From: an uncultured Lachnospiraceae bacterium
GTDB lineage: Bacteria; Bacillota; Clostridia; Lachnospirales; Lachnospiraceae
DNA: 64,000 bases
Reading direction: 5' to 3'
Assembly: GCA_910586355.1 (NCBI GenBank)
Contig: CAJUHJ010000006.1
Coordinates: forward strand, 62,001-126,000
Shown here: positions 23,415 to 32,369 of the stretch, piece by piece
Position numbering within the stretch: the first letter of the stretch is position 1
Layout of the letters: every line of letters starts with the position of its first letter
Program-made: the position numbers and the translations under genes
Notes under the pieces: generated by a model
Database searches by the model: none
What the model was told of the DNA's origin: nothing
Seen by the model: the letters and a program-made list of their open reading frames with translations, nothing else

Positions 23415-26246
23415 ATGGGAGGTGTCTGTACAGCAATGGAACTTCAAGACAACGTTAGTAGTGTGCTGTACAATATGTGTGGAGCGGTGAATTTGGCAAT
23501 TGGCTCTATGTTGTGTATGCAGACTGCAATGGAAGAAGCAAAAAATCAGATTGAGTATACAACAACAGCGCTTAATGAAATGAATGAAGCAATTCAGAAT
23601 ATGCCTTCCCCACAAATTCAGCCGCAGAATCAAGAAGCAGTACAGTGGCAGTCGGATACACTCCCTGTGTTTGACGGAAGCGGCATGGAGAGGTACAGAC
23701 AGGAGATTCAGAGCGCAAACGATATGGCGCAGAGGTTAAGCGATACGCAGAACTTGCTTGTAATACAGGCGCTTAATATGGATATCATGTCACCCGAAGC
23801 ATTTCAGGATATAAACAGCCTTGCAGTCCGTATTGATTATCTGAAGGATAAAGTTCAGTCGATTTCGAATAATTCAGTCGATATGGGAACGGATGCGGCA
23901 AACGGAGAACTGGAAGAGCTTCGTATGCATCTGGACAGGGCAATGCAGGAGCAGGAAGAGCTAAATTCTGCCATGGAAAGCGGGGACCTTAGCGCTGTCA
24001 ACAGCGCATATTTGAGGCTGTCACAGACAGTTGGCGATACAGAGCGGCATATTCGGGATAATATTAATGAACAGGAAAAGTTTAACCAGGAGGTTAGCGG
24101 CGGTGTTTCCATTGTAGGAAAGATGATAGAAGGCATAAAAGGAATTCATCCGGTACAGATGGCTATTGACGGGATGGAAAAAGCAATTGGGTTTTCGGAT
24201 GACATTACACAAGCAATGTCAAAATTACAGTCAATGAACGATGGCGCGCAGACAACACAGCAATTGTTTGATATGATTAGCGCGTCATCGAAAGAAACAC
24301 ATAGTTCTGTTTTGTCAAATGTGGATGCAATTGCTGCAATGGCGGCAAATGCAGGAGATGCGTTTGTCAGCAATGAAGAATTGATTGCTTTTATGGAACA
24401 GGCGAATAAGCAGTTTGCCATTGGCGGCATGTCGGCTGAGGACCAGCAAAACGCATTGGAGCAGTTAGGCCAGGCAATGAGCGCTGGAACATTGTATGGT
24501 GAGGAGTTAAATTCTATTTTAAATGTTATGCCGAATATTGCAGGGGCGATTGAGCAGAGCATGGGTTGGGCGGAAGGTTCCCTGGAATCCTATGCGGAAC
24601 AGGGCATGGTTACAGCGGACGTGGTAAAAGCAGCTATGTTTCAGATGGCCGGGCAGACAAATGAAGCATTTGGCAGTATTCCGGTTACATTTTCACAGAT
24701 TTTGGGGGATATTCAAAACGCTGCTTTAATTGCTTTTCAGCCTGTTTTGCAGAGATTAAATGAGATTGCAAATAGTGAAGCATTCCAATCGTTAGTAGAT
24801 ACGGCGATTCAGGGACTTGAAATGATTGCAAATAGCGAAGCGTTGCAAAATTTTGTCAGTGAAATAGAAACCATGCTTGATACATTAAACCAAAGCGGCT
24901 TTTTCGAAGGACTTGTAAATGGAGTGGTGATTGCATTTGGGTTCTTGATAAATATTGCGACGATAGCAGTTGATTTGTTTGGCAGTGTAGCAGGGTTTAT
25001 AGCGGAAAACTGGGGTATGATTTCGCCTATTATTTTTGGAGTAGTAATGGCAGTTCAGTTTTTAATAAATGTTTTGACCCTTGTAATTGATTTGGCTGGA
25101 AATATAGCGGGATTTATAGCGGAAAATTGGTCTGTTATTGCGCCTGTTATTTATGGAATTGTAGCGGCTTTGGCAGTTTATTATTTTTGGATGGGGCTGC
25201 TTAATGTGATTACTGGTTTGGCGAAGTTGGCAACAATGGCCTTTTCAATTGCTCAAAATTTTTTAAACGCTGTGATGAGTATGAATCCAGTTATGCTGAT
25301 TGTTCTTGGAGTGATATTGCTTATTTCTGTTATTTACGCTGTTTGTGCTGCAATAGCAAAAGCAACAGGCGCAGCGGGCAGCGGCATTGGAATCATTCTT
25401 GGAAGTTTGTTTGTGGTAGGTGCGGCTTTAAAAAATGTAGGATTATTTGTAGCGAACATTGCACTTGGAATTTGGAATGCATTGGGAGCTTTATGTGAAA
25501 ATATAAAGATAGCATTCAAAAATGCGATTGCATCTGTAAAATCATGGTTTTACGGCTTGCTGTCAACAGCATTAACGACAGTAGCGGGAATTTGTGAAGC
25601 TTTAAATAAATTGCCATTTGTAGAGTTTGATTATTCTGGTGTTCAGGATGCTGCGGATGATTATGCGGCTAAGGCAGCAGCGGAAAAAAATAGTAAAGAG
25701 GATTATAAAGATGTTGCGGCTGCGTTTAATAATGGGTTTAATACATATAATGCGTTTGGCGAGAACTGGGCGTCCGATGCATTTAAAGATGGAGCTGCTG
25801 CAGGCGATGCACTCGCCGAAAAGGTATCAGGAATTTTTTCTGATATTGGGGAAGATTCTAAAAATATGGAGCAGATGAAAAATCTAAATGAAACATATAA
25901 TAACTCAAATGGCGGTGCAGGTATGGGTGGAACAGGACAAGGGTCAGGCGCAGGACAGGGGGTAGGCATAGGGCCGGCGCCCCAGATAGCCCAAAATACC
26001 GGCCAAACTGCCGCCAACACAGCAGTAATGGCGGATTCTCTTGATATTTCTAATGAACAGTTGAAGTATCTGAGGGATGTGGCGGAAAGAGATATAGTAA
26101 ACCGCTTTACAACAGCAAGTATAAAAGTTGAGATGACAAACAACAATAATGTAAATTCGAAAATGGATTTAGATGGAATTGTGCACGGCCTGACCACGGC
26201 AGTTGGGGATGCAATGTATAAAATGTCTGAAAAGGTTCATACCTGA
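23415..26246 (+). CDS. Tail tape measure protein
   Basis: This protein sets tail length and is ejected through the tube. The 943-aa product has an N-terminal helical part and a tape-measure domain (about 240-430: SVLSNVDAIAAMAANAGD, GEELNSILNVMPNIAGAIEQ, ADVVKAAMFQMAGQTNEAFG). Hydrophobic membrane-spanning stretches at about 495-690 and a Gly-rich segment near 835-850 follow. The near-repeat DLFGSVAGFIAENWGMI / DLAGNIAGFIAENWSVI is a local duplication. At about 1.5 angstrom per residue a tail near 140 nm is expected (rule of thumb). ATG 23415 is four bases after the long-form chaperone stop. Confidence 0.9.
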   Translation: MGGVCTAMELQDNVSSVLYNMCGAVNLAIGSMLCMQTAMEEAKNQIEYTTTALNEMNEAIQNMPSPQIQPQNQEAVQWQSDTLPVFDGSGMERYRQEIQSANDMAQRLSDTQNLLVIQALNMDIMSPEAFQDINSLAVRIDYLKDKVQSISNNSVDMGTDAANGELEELRMHLDRAMQEQEELNSAMESGDLSAVNSAYLRLSQTVGDTERHIRDNINEQEKFNQEVSGGVSIVGKMIEGIKGIHPVQMAIDGMEKAIGFSDDITQAMSKLQSMNDGAQTTQQLFDMISASSKETHSSVLSNVDAIAAMAANAGDAFVSNEELIAFMEQANKQFAIGGMSAEDQQNALEQLGQAMSAGTLYGEELNSILNVMPNIAGAIEQSMGWAEGSLESYAEQGMVTADVVKAAMFQMAGQTNEAFGSIPVTFSQILGDIQNAALIAFQPVLQRLNEIANSEAFQSLVDTAIQGLEMIANSEALQNFVSEIETMLDTLNQSGFFEGLVNGVVIAFGFLINIATIAVDLFGSVAGFIAENWGMISPIIFGVVMAVQFLINVLTLVIDLAGNIAGFIAENWSVIAPVIYGIVAALAVYYFWMGLLNVITGLAKLATMAFSIAQNFLNAVMSMNPVMLIVLGVILLISVIYAVCAAIAKATGAAGSGIGIILGSLFVVGAALKNVGLFVANIALGIWNALGALCENIKIAFKNAIASVKSWFYGLLSTALTTVAGICEALNKLPFVEFDYSGVQDAADDYAAKAAAEKNSKEDYKDVAAAFNNGFNTYNAFGENWASDAFKDGAAAGDALAEKVSGIFSDIGEDSKNMEQMKNLNETYNNSNGGAGMGGTGQGSGAGQGVGIGPAPQIAQNTGQTAANTAVMADSLDISNEQLKYLRDVAERDIVNRFTTASIKVEMTNNNNVNSKMDLDGIVHGLTTAVGDAMYKMSEKVHT

Positions 26247-26256
26247 AAATAAACAA

Positions 26257-26294
26257 TGGAAAAAGAGAGTTTGGGAACAAGCTCTCTTTTTCCA
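26257..26294. terminator. Hairpin B, GGAA-capped, after the tape measure gene
   Basis: TGGAAAAAGAGAGT pairs with GCTCTCTTTTTCCA over 14 bp and continues TTG/CAA around a GGAA tetraloop. The U-rich 3' arm follows directly; it is close in sequence to hairpins A and C. Confidence 0.75.
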
Positions 26295-26362
26295 TGCTCT
26301 TGGAGGAGTATACAGATGCGTCTTAAAAGCAGCAGAGGAATGTGAAATCAGGAGGAAATTTA

Positions 26363-27208
26363 ATGAAAATAGGAGAGATTAGGCCAATAGAACAGAATGA
26401 TTTTTTGATAAAAGAATTAAAAAAGCAAAAAGAAAAGCAACAAGAAAAGGAACAAAACGGCGGAAAAAAGGGGTATACGTTTATAATTGATGGGATGAAA
26501 CTTCCTGTGACTCCGGAAAAACTGACTGTAAAAATCGGTAATAGCAACAAGACGTATACACTGATGAACGACGGAGAAATCAATATATTAAAGACGCCGG
26601 GACTGACAGAGATTGAATTTGAAGCCTTGCTCCCGAATGTGGAATACAGCTTTGCAGAATACGAAAATGGGTTCAAAAATGCAAAAGCATATTTGAATAA
26701 ACTGGAAAAACTGAAAAAAAAGAAAAAGAAATTTCAGTTTATGGTATCCAGGGCGCTTCCAAATGGAAATCATCTTTTTGACACAAATATGAAATGTTCC
26801 CTGGAAGAATATACGATTACAGAAGATGCTTCAAATATGGGCATGGATGTGCTTGTTTCTGTTTCCTTAAAACAGTATCGTAAATATGGCGTAAAGAAAT
26901 GCAAGGTAAAAAAGAAAAAACAGGTAAATATCCAAAAACTGAGAGAATCAAAAGAAATTCATATTGAAAATGAAGATGGGGAGGCGGTGATTCTTCTCAA
27001 CGGATGTTATGTAATAAAGCTGAAAAAGGCAATGACAGTCTATAATCTTGCAAAAAAAGTTTATGGGCATGGAGATTTATACAAAGTCATTGCAAAAGCA
27101 AATGCAAAACCTGCTTCTTTAAGAGGAGAGAAGCCTGTTTTATGGAAAAAATCAAAGAAATTAAAAAAAGGACAAAAGGTAAACATACCAGATACTTATT
27201 ACCGTTAG
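26363..27208 (+). CDS. LysM baseplate protein (XkdP-like)
   Basis: The 281-aa product has a Lys/Glu-rich leader and an XkdP-like beta domain (YTFIIDGMKLPVTPEKLTVK, YENGFKNAKAYLNKLEKL). A C-terminal LysM peptidoglycan-binding motif follows from about 220 (MTVYNLAKKVYGHGDLYKVI, WKKSKKLKKGQKVNIPDTYY). In contractile tails such proteins join hub to tube and may guide it through the wall. ATG 26363 follows AGGAGG. It is the first gene after hairpin B. Confidence 0.85.
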   Translation: MKIGEIRPIEQNDFLIKELKKQKEKQQEKEQNGGKKGYTFIIDGMKLPVTPEKLTVKIGNSNKTYTLMNDGEINILKTPGLTEIEFEALLPNVEYSFAEYENGFKNAKAYLNKLEKLKKKKKKFQFMVSRALPNGNHLFDTNMKCSLEEYTITEDASNMGMDVLVSVSLKQYRKYGVKKCKVKKKKQVNIQKLRESKEIHIENEDGEAVILLNGCYVIKLKKAMTVYNLAKKVYGHGDLYKVIAKANAKPASLRGEKPVLWKKSKKLKKGQKVNIPDTYYR

Positions 27209-27211
27209 GAG

Positions 27212-28180
27212 TTGATAACAATAGATTCAGAGTTGATTATACAAAACGGAAAAAAATATTACTGTCCTGCAGTCCTTGAAGGGATTGAATGGAGTACGGA
27301 GCGCATTGGAGCTCCGGGACAGCTGACGTTTAAAATATTGGAAGATAAAAAATTGAAAATTTCAGAAGGAAATGCAGTAAGGTTTAAGTATAAAGGAAAA
27401 AAAGTATTTTATGGGTTTATTTTTTCCAGACAGACCGACGGTGGGGGCGAAATATCAGTGACCGCATACGACCAGCTCAGATACTTGAAAAATAAAGAGA
27501 CTTATGTATATGAGAATAAGACGCTGACAGAAGTTGTTAAAAAAATAATTACAGATTTTTCCCTTAGGGAAGGAAGGTTGGAAGATACAAAATATAAAAT
27601 CCCATCCAGGGTTGAAGATAATCAGACGTTGTTTGATATTATTGCAAATGCACAGGATATTACAATGATGAATAAAGGGAAAATGTATGTCCTCTATGAT
27701 GACTTTGGAAAAATTGCGTTAAAGGACATTTCGAACATGAAAGTGGATATTGTCATAGATAAAACCACGGGACAGAAATACAATTATTCATCCAGTATTG
27801 ATTCAGAGACGTACAATCAGATTAAACTCTATTATGATAACAAAGAGACGAAAGAAAGAGAAATTTATATTGCAAAAAGTACAAAGAATATCAATTCATG
27901 GGGTGTTCTGCAATATTATGAAAAACTGCAGGACGGCGAAAATGGACAAGTAAAAGCAGATACATTATTGAAATTGTACAACGCAAGAAAAAAGACATTA
28001 AACATTACAAAAGCAATTGGGGATTACAGAGTCCGCGCTGGTTCTATGGTGGTCGTATCCCTTGTTTTGGACAATAAAAAAGTCCTTTCGTACATGTTGG
28101 TAGAAAAATGTAAGCACATATACAACGACCGCGAGCATTGGATGGATTTGACGTTAAGGGGAGGAGATTTCAGTGTATGA
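27212..28180 (+). CDS. Baseplate hub protein (XkdQ-like)
   Basis: The 322-aa product matches XkdQ-type hub proteins: YCPAVLEGIEWSTERIGAPG, LTFKILEDKKLKISEGNAVR, YGFIFSRQ, and MYVLYDDFGKIALKD in the middle. It probably forms the central spike platform. The start is uncertain. TTG 27212 abuts AGGAG with no spacing; an ATA at 27221 has ideal spacing, and TTG 27233 lacks a ribosome site. The end overlaps the next gene by eight bases. Confidence 0.8.
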   Translation: MITIDSELIIQNGKKYYCPAVLEGIEWSTERIGAPGQLTFKILEDKKLKISEGNAVRFKYKGKKVFYGFIFSRQTDGGGEISVTAYDQLRYLKNKETYVYENKTLTEVVKKIITDFSLREGRLEDTKYKIPSRVEDNQTLFDIIANAQDITMMNKGKMYVLYDDFGKIALKDISNMKVDIVIDKTTGQKYNYSSSIDSETYNQIKLYYDNKETKEREIYIAKSTKNINSWGVLQYYEKLQDGENGQVKADTLLKLYNARKKTLNITKAIGDYRVRAGSMVVVSLVLDNKKVLSYMLVEKCKHIYNDREHWMDLTLRGGDFSV

Positions 28181-28430
28181 TGCAAAAGATTTATTAAAAA
28201 TTATGAAACAGGCGGCGACAGAAGCAGTCAACGCTTCTAATCCAGTTGCAGTTTGCATGGGTAATGTAAAATCAGTTTCACCATTAAAAATAAAGTTGGG
28301 ACAAAAACTTATGCTGTCAGAAAAACAACTGATAAAATGCAAAGAGATTGGGAATTTAAAGGAACAGGATAATGTTGTGCTGCTTCGGCAGCAGGGCGGC
28401 CAGAAATATATTATACTGGGGGTGTTTTAA
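28173..28430 (+). CDS. DUF2577 baseplate protein (XkdR-like)
   Basis: The 85-aa product has the DUF2577 layout: a short N-terminal helix, GNVKSVSPLKIKLGQKLML, and a C-terminal strand LLRQQGGQKYIILGVF. It looks like a small OB-fold-type baseplate component. The start is GTG 28173 with GGGGAGGAG upstream. It overlaps the hub gene by eight bases and the next gene by one (TAATG), so translation is tightly coupled. Confidence 0.8.
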   Translation: MYDAKDLLKIMKQAATEAVNASNPVAVCMGNVKSVSPLKIKLGQKLMLSEKQLIKCKEIGNLKEQDNVVLLRQQGGQKYIILGVF

Positions 28431-28834
28431 TGCTGCCGGAACTGGATATAGATTTATCAGAAGATTATGAAGAAGAGGAAGAGCCGTCTAAAGCATGGAA
28501 ACTGGATACGGTCAGCGGACATATCAGGGGCACAGTGGACGGCATTGAGGCAGTGCAGCAGGCGGTTTACTGTATCTTGAATACAGAGAGGTATGAGACG
28601 CTGATTTATTCCTGGGATTATGGCGTGGAATTTATGGATTTGTTTGGCAAACCGCTGAGTTATGTTATGCCGGAACTGATACGCAGGGTGGAAGAAGCCT
28701 TAGAACAGGACGACCGTATCTCAGGGGTTAGTGATTTTATATTTGACAGAAGCAAAAAAGGCGTTGTAGGAATGGCATTTATCGTCCATACGGTGTATGG
28801 CGAAATATACGCAGAAAAAGAGGTTGATGTATAA
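28430..28834 (+). CDS. DUF2634 baseplate wedge protein (XkdS-like, gp25-related)
   Basis: The 134-aa product contains the DUF2634/gp25 signature: SGHIRGTVDGIEAVQQAVYC, LNTERYETLIYSWDYGVEF, LIRRVEEALEQDDRISGVSD. These proteins connect the tail sheath to the baseplate wedges. Position between the DUF2577 and baseplate J genes is as in PBSX. The start overlaps the previous stop by one base. Confidence 0.88.
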   Translation: MLPELDIDLSEDYEEEEEPSKAWKLDTVSGHIRGTVDGIEAVQQAVYCILNTERYETLIYSWDYGVEFMDLFGKPLSYVMPELIRRVEEALEQDDRISGVSDFIFDRSKKGVVGMAFIVHTVYGEIYAEKEVDV

Positions 28835-29899
28835 ATGTTTGAAGAAGTTACGTTTGAAACAGTTTTGGATCGGATGTTAGACCGTATTGACGACACGTAT
28901 GATAAAAGAGAGAGCAGTCCAATTTATGCTGCTTTAGCGCCGGCAGCATTGGAGATTGTAAATATCTATGCAGCGTTAGGCGACATGATGGAGGAATCTT
29001 TTGCGGATACCGCATCTCGTGAATATCTGGTACGGTTAGCCGCATCCAGAGGAATGGTTCCAAAGGAAGCGACAAAAGCGATTTTGCTGGCGGAAGTTCT
29101 TCCGGCTGAAATGGAACTGGAACGGGATATGGAATTTACATCTGAAGAAAGTATATACAGAGTGCTTGATAAAATAGGAGATGGAGCATATCGTCTGGAG
29201 TGTAAAGAAGCCGGAGAAGTTGGGAATTTATACACGGGTCAGATTCTTCCGGTAGACTATATCGCGGGCTTGGAATCAGCAGTCATAAAAGAAGTTTTGG
29301 TTTATGGGGAAGAAGAGGAAGAGACGGAACGTTTTCGCAGACGGTATCTGGATTCATTTGAGGCGGATGAATTTGGAGGGAATAAAAATGAGTATAAAAA
29401 CAGGACTCTGATGCAAAAAGGCGTGGGCGCAGTAAAAGTTGTTCCAGTCTGGAACGGGCCTGGGACAGTGAGGCTTGTTATTTTAGGGAAAGATTTTTCA
29501 AAAGCCTCGGAAAGCCTGTTAAAAGAAGTGCAGGACGTTTTTGACCCGGAAAAAAACGGAATGGGAGATGGACTTGCGCCGATTGGACATGTTGTTACAG
29601 TGGATACAGTGGAAGAAGTTCCGGTAACTATTTCGGCAGATATTACATTTGACAATGGTTATGATTGGGATACTTGCAGGGAAGGCGCCCAATCTGCGCT
29701 TGAGGCTTATTTTAAGGATATGAAAAAGCAGTGGAGCGAACAAGAAACCTTAACTGTCCGGATTAGCGGTATGAATGTTGCGCTTTTGTCTGTACAAGGT
29801 ATTGTAGATATAGGAAATACGAAGCTAAACGGCGCCGGAAGCAACTTGTCAGTCGGCCCATATGAAATTCCGGTATTTGGAGGTGTGGATTGTGGATGA
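28835..29899 (+). CDS. Baseplate J protein (XkdT-like)
   Basis: The 354-aa product is a Baseplate_J/gp6-like wedge protein: SREYLVRLAASRGMVPKEAT, VDYIAGLESAVIKEVLVYGE, RYLDSFEADEFGGNKNEYKN and VPVWNGPGTVRLVILG. It forms the outer ring of the baseplate that triggers sheath contraction. ATG 28835 lies directly after the previous stop. Its 3' end overlaps the DUF2313 gene start by eight bases. Confidence 0.9.
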   Translation: MFEEVTFETVLDRMLDRIDDTYDKRESSPIYAALAPAALEIVNIYAALGDMMEESFADTASREYLVRLAASRGMVPKEATKAILLAEVLPAEMELERDMEFTSEESIYRVLDKIGDGAYRLECKEAGEVGNLYTGQILPVDYIAGLESAVIKEVLVYGEEEEETERFRRRYLDSFEADEFGGNKNEYKNRTLMQKGVGAVKVVPVWNGPGTVRLVILGKDFSKASESLLKEVQDVFDPEKNGMGDGLAPIGHVVTVDTVEEVPVTISADITFDNGYDWDTCREGAQSALEAYFKDMKKQWSEQETLTVRISGMNVALLSVQGIVDIGNTKLNGAGSNLSVGPYEIPVFGGVDCG

Positions 29900-30446
29900 T
29901 GAAGAAAAAATAGACCTGTTTGATTATTTGCCGGAGTATTTAAAAGAATACCATGAAATCAGAGAAATTATGCAGACAGAGAATGTAGAGCTGCAGGCAA
30001 TCGAAAAAACACATCAGCAGTGCATAGACGACCGATTTGCGGTTTCCTGCGGCGAATACGGCATAAAAAGATTTGAGCGGCTGTTAAAGATTACGCCCAT
30101 TGGCGGCGAAACGCTTGAAATAAGAAGGCTCCGGGTGATGTCAAACTGGAATAATATGGTTCCGTACCATTATGTTTATCTGAAAAACCAGTTAAAAATG
30201 CTGTGTGGAGAGCAGGGATACCATCTGCAAATGGATTTTTCTATGCAGACGATTAAACTTGGGGTAGAGCTTACCGCGAAGCATATGCTGGCAGCCGTAA
30301 AAGAAATGCTTTATGCAATTATTCCGTGCAACATAAGGATAGATATTGAGCTGATATACAACAGGCATAAAATGCTTGGAAAATTTACACACGGACAGTT
30401 GAGGAACTATACATATAAACAGCTTAGAGAGGATGTGATTTTATAA
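29892..30446 (+). CDS. DUF2313 baseplate protein (XkdU-like)
   Basis: The 184-aa product has the DUF2313 pattern: DLFDYLPEYLKEYHEIREIM, a central ERLLKITPIGGETLEIRRLR, and C-terminal IDIELIYNRHKMLGKFTHGQ. Related proteins link baseplate to fibre. I start at GTG 29892, eight bases after GGAGG; an ATG at 29862 would place 37 bases over the upstream gene and has no ribosome site. The end overlaps the fibre gene by one base. Confidence 0.85.
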   Translation: MDDEEKIDLFDYLPEYLKEYHEIREIMQTENVELQAIEKTHQQCIDDRFAVSCGEYGIKRFERLLKITPIGGETLEIRRLRVMSNWNNMVPYHYVYLKNQLKMLCGEQGYHLQMDFSMQTIKLGVELTAKHMLAAVKEMLYAIIPCNIRIDIELIYNRHKMLGKFTHGQLRNYTYKQLREDVIL

Positions 30447-31708
30447 TGACAAAAACAGAATATTTACAATTGATTAAAGAGGGAGAAGATGATTTTTATA
30501 GTATCGAAACAGTAAATAGGAACCTGGACAAAATAGATTCTATGTTTGGCAAACTGGCATGGTTTTGTGTCTGCGGGAGCCGGAAAATGGATGTGAACAA
30601 AATAGTAGATGCAGAAGGGTTTCAGCTGTTTAGCGGCGTAAGGGCGATTGTCTATTTTACCTGGGGAAATACGGCGGAAAATATTACTATGAACATCAAT
30701 GGGACAGGCGCATATCCTGTGAAGTACAAAAATGAGCCCCTTCCAGCGGGATTCATCCAGGCGGAGTGGGCATTGGAAGTGGTCTATCATGCAGGCTGTT
30801 GGCGCGTCGTCGGAGATCTTGCAGACAAGAGGGCACAGGAACTGGCAGAAAGAATAGATGGCATGACGCCTTCCGATATAGGCGCGCTGCCGGCTTCCGG
30901 TAATGCAGTGTCTGCCTCAAAGTGGAATACGGCAAGAAAAATCAATGGCATGAGTATTGACGGTACGGTGGACAGAACAAATTACGGCGTTTGTTCCACG
31001 TCCGGTTCAACAGCAGCAAAGACGGTATCCTGTGCAGGGTTCAATCTTGCGACAGGCGCGGAGATTACGGTGAAATTTAATAATACAAATACCGCTTCTA
31101 ATCCGACATTGAATGTGAATGGCACAGGCGCAAAGGCAATTTATTATAAAGGTGTTCCAGTGCCGTCTGGGTATATTGTGGCAAATGGGATGTATACATT
31201 CAGGTATAACGGTACGCAGTGGGAGGGTGTTGGGGATTTGTGCCAGAAACAGGTGGAAGCGCTGGATTCTGAAAACGTTAGTCTTCGGGCGGATATTCAG
31301 AATATAGGGAGAGAAATAAAAGGCTTAAACGCTGTCATATCGGTACTTCTTGAAAAAATAGAGTTTAGCAGTTACAATTCCATGTTATGGAATTATTATG
31401 GAGCGGATTCTATCAGAAAAGAGGAATCTTCCATACCCCTGGCAAAATGTGTATTTGTCTATGTGGAAAGCAATGCAGTTTATAAAGTGGTTACGCATAA
31501 GACGGGCGACGAAACAGATAGGACACATGCTGTGTATGAAGTAATGGACAGCTGTAACAACGGGGAGTATGCAGCTACTGTAAAGCCGTTAAGCTGGACG
31601 GAAGGGGATAATATATTTGCCTTTCGGACGCATTGGCAGACGAAGTATCTTTTGATAAACAGCATTGGTTCGGATTTTGACATAGAAGTTTATAAATTAA
31701 AAATATGA
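30446..31708 (+). CDS. Tail fibre / receptor-binding protein
   Basis: The 420-aa product has an N-terminal attachment part (about 1-58) and two copies of a beta-rich module (about 59-125 and 199-265, sharing NxNGTGAxxxxYK, LPAGFI/VPSGYI and VGDL). A coiled coil (about 266-306) and a C-terminal domain of about 115 residues with no recognised family follow. The C-terminal domain is the likely target-binding part. It is in the fibre position and much shorter than diffocin receptor-binding proteins. No fibre chaperone or DNA invertase is seen next to it. Confidence 0.8.
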   Translation: MTKTEYLQLIKEGEDDFYSIETVNRNLDKIDSMFGKLAWFCVCGSRKMDVNKIVDAEGFQLFSGVRAIVYFTWGNTAENITMNINGTGAYPVKYKNEPLPAGFIQAEWALEVVYHAGCWRVVGDLADKRAQELAERIDGMTPSDIGALPASGNAVSASKWNTARKINGMSIDGTVDRTNYGVCSTSGSTAAKTVSCAGFNLATGAEITVKFNNTNTASNPTLNVNGTGAKAIYYKGVPVPSGYIVANGMYTFRYNGTQWEGVGDLCQKQVEALDSENVSLRADIQNIGREIKGLNAVISVLLEKIEFSSYNSMLWNYYGADSIRKEESSIPLAKCVFVYVESNAVYKVVTHKTGDETDRTHAVYEVMDSCNNGEYAATVKPLSWTEGDNIFAFRTHWQTKYLLINSIGSDFDIEVYKLKI

Positions 31709-31726
31709 TGGAGGGGGAGTTTTGGG

Positions 31727-32032
31727 ATGGAAGGAATTTTATTACAAACATACACAATCGCGCTTCCAGTCGTCCTAACATCTTTTTTCGGATACATTGT
31801 CTGGCTGTTAAAGCAGCAGAAAAAAGACAGAAATGCAAATAGCAGAGGCACAATGCTTATGCTCCGGTCAAAACTTATAGAGTATCACAGGGATTGGACG
31901 CAGCGGGAGTATGTGACGAAACACGGACTTGAGAATTTTTTGGAAATGTACGAGGCGTACCATGAGCTGGGAGGAAACGGCATGGTAACACATTTACTGG
32001 ACGAGGTCGAAGAATTACAGATAAAAGGTTAG
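31727..32032 (+). CDS. Small membrane protein of the lysis module
   Basis: The 101-aa product has one N-terminal membrane segment (about 7-27) and a conserved cytoplasmic part (LRSKLIEYHRDWTQREYVTK, FLEMYEAYHELGGNGMVTHL) that I know from many clostridial prophages just before the holin. It may be a holin-associated or holin-like protein. ATG 31727 follows GGAGGGGG. The function is unproven. Confidence 0.65.
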   Translation: MEGILLQTYTIALPVVLTSFFGYIVWLLKQQKKDRNANSRGTMLMLRSKLIEYHRDWTQREYVTKHGLENFLEMYEAYHELGGNGMVTHLLDEVEELQIKG

Positions 32033-32045
32033 GAGATGGGAATGA

Positions 32046-32258
32046 TTGAGTGAAGATACAAAACAATGGATAGAAGCGGCGGCTGTCCGTTCCATAAAAA
32101 CAATTGCCCAGGTGGCGTTGTCCATGCTTACAATCGGGCAGGCGGTGATTGACGTAAACTGGGTAAATGTTCTGTCAGTGTCTGTTGTGGCAGGGATAAT
32201 ATCGGTACTTACGTCGCTTGCGGGTTTGCCGGAAGTAGAAAAAGTGCATGAAGAATAA
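32046..32258 (+). CDS. Phage holin (r1t-type)
   Basis: The 70-aa product has two hydrophobic segments (about 18-37 and 41-60) joined by VIDVNW, and a charged tail (PEVEKVHEE), as in r1t-family holins that release endolysin. The start is TTG 32046 after GGAGATGGGA; an ATG four bases earlier reads only three codons. The lysozyme gene follows after hairpin C. Confidence 0.75.
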   Translation: MSEDTKQWIEAAAVRSIKTIAQVALSMLTIGQAVIDVNWVNVLSVSVVAGIISVLTSLAGLPEVEKVHEE

Positions 32259-32287
32259 CGTAAAAATAACAAAATGACATAAGTGAG

Positions 32288-32320
32288 AAAAGAGAGCTTA
32301 CGAACAGGCTCTCTTTTTTT
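32288..32320 (+). terminator. Hairpin C before the endolysin gene
   Basis: AAAAGAGAGC pairs with GCTCTCTTTT (10 bp) with a loop TTACGAACAG and a T7 run. It is near-identical in stem to hairpins A and B. Confidence 0.75.
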
Positions 32321-32369
32321 ACAGTTATATCTAATATTCACAAAAAACAAACAGGAGGGAACAGGTAAT

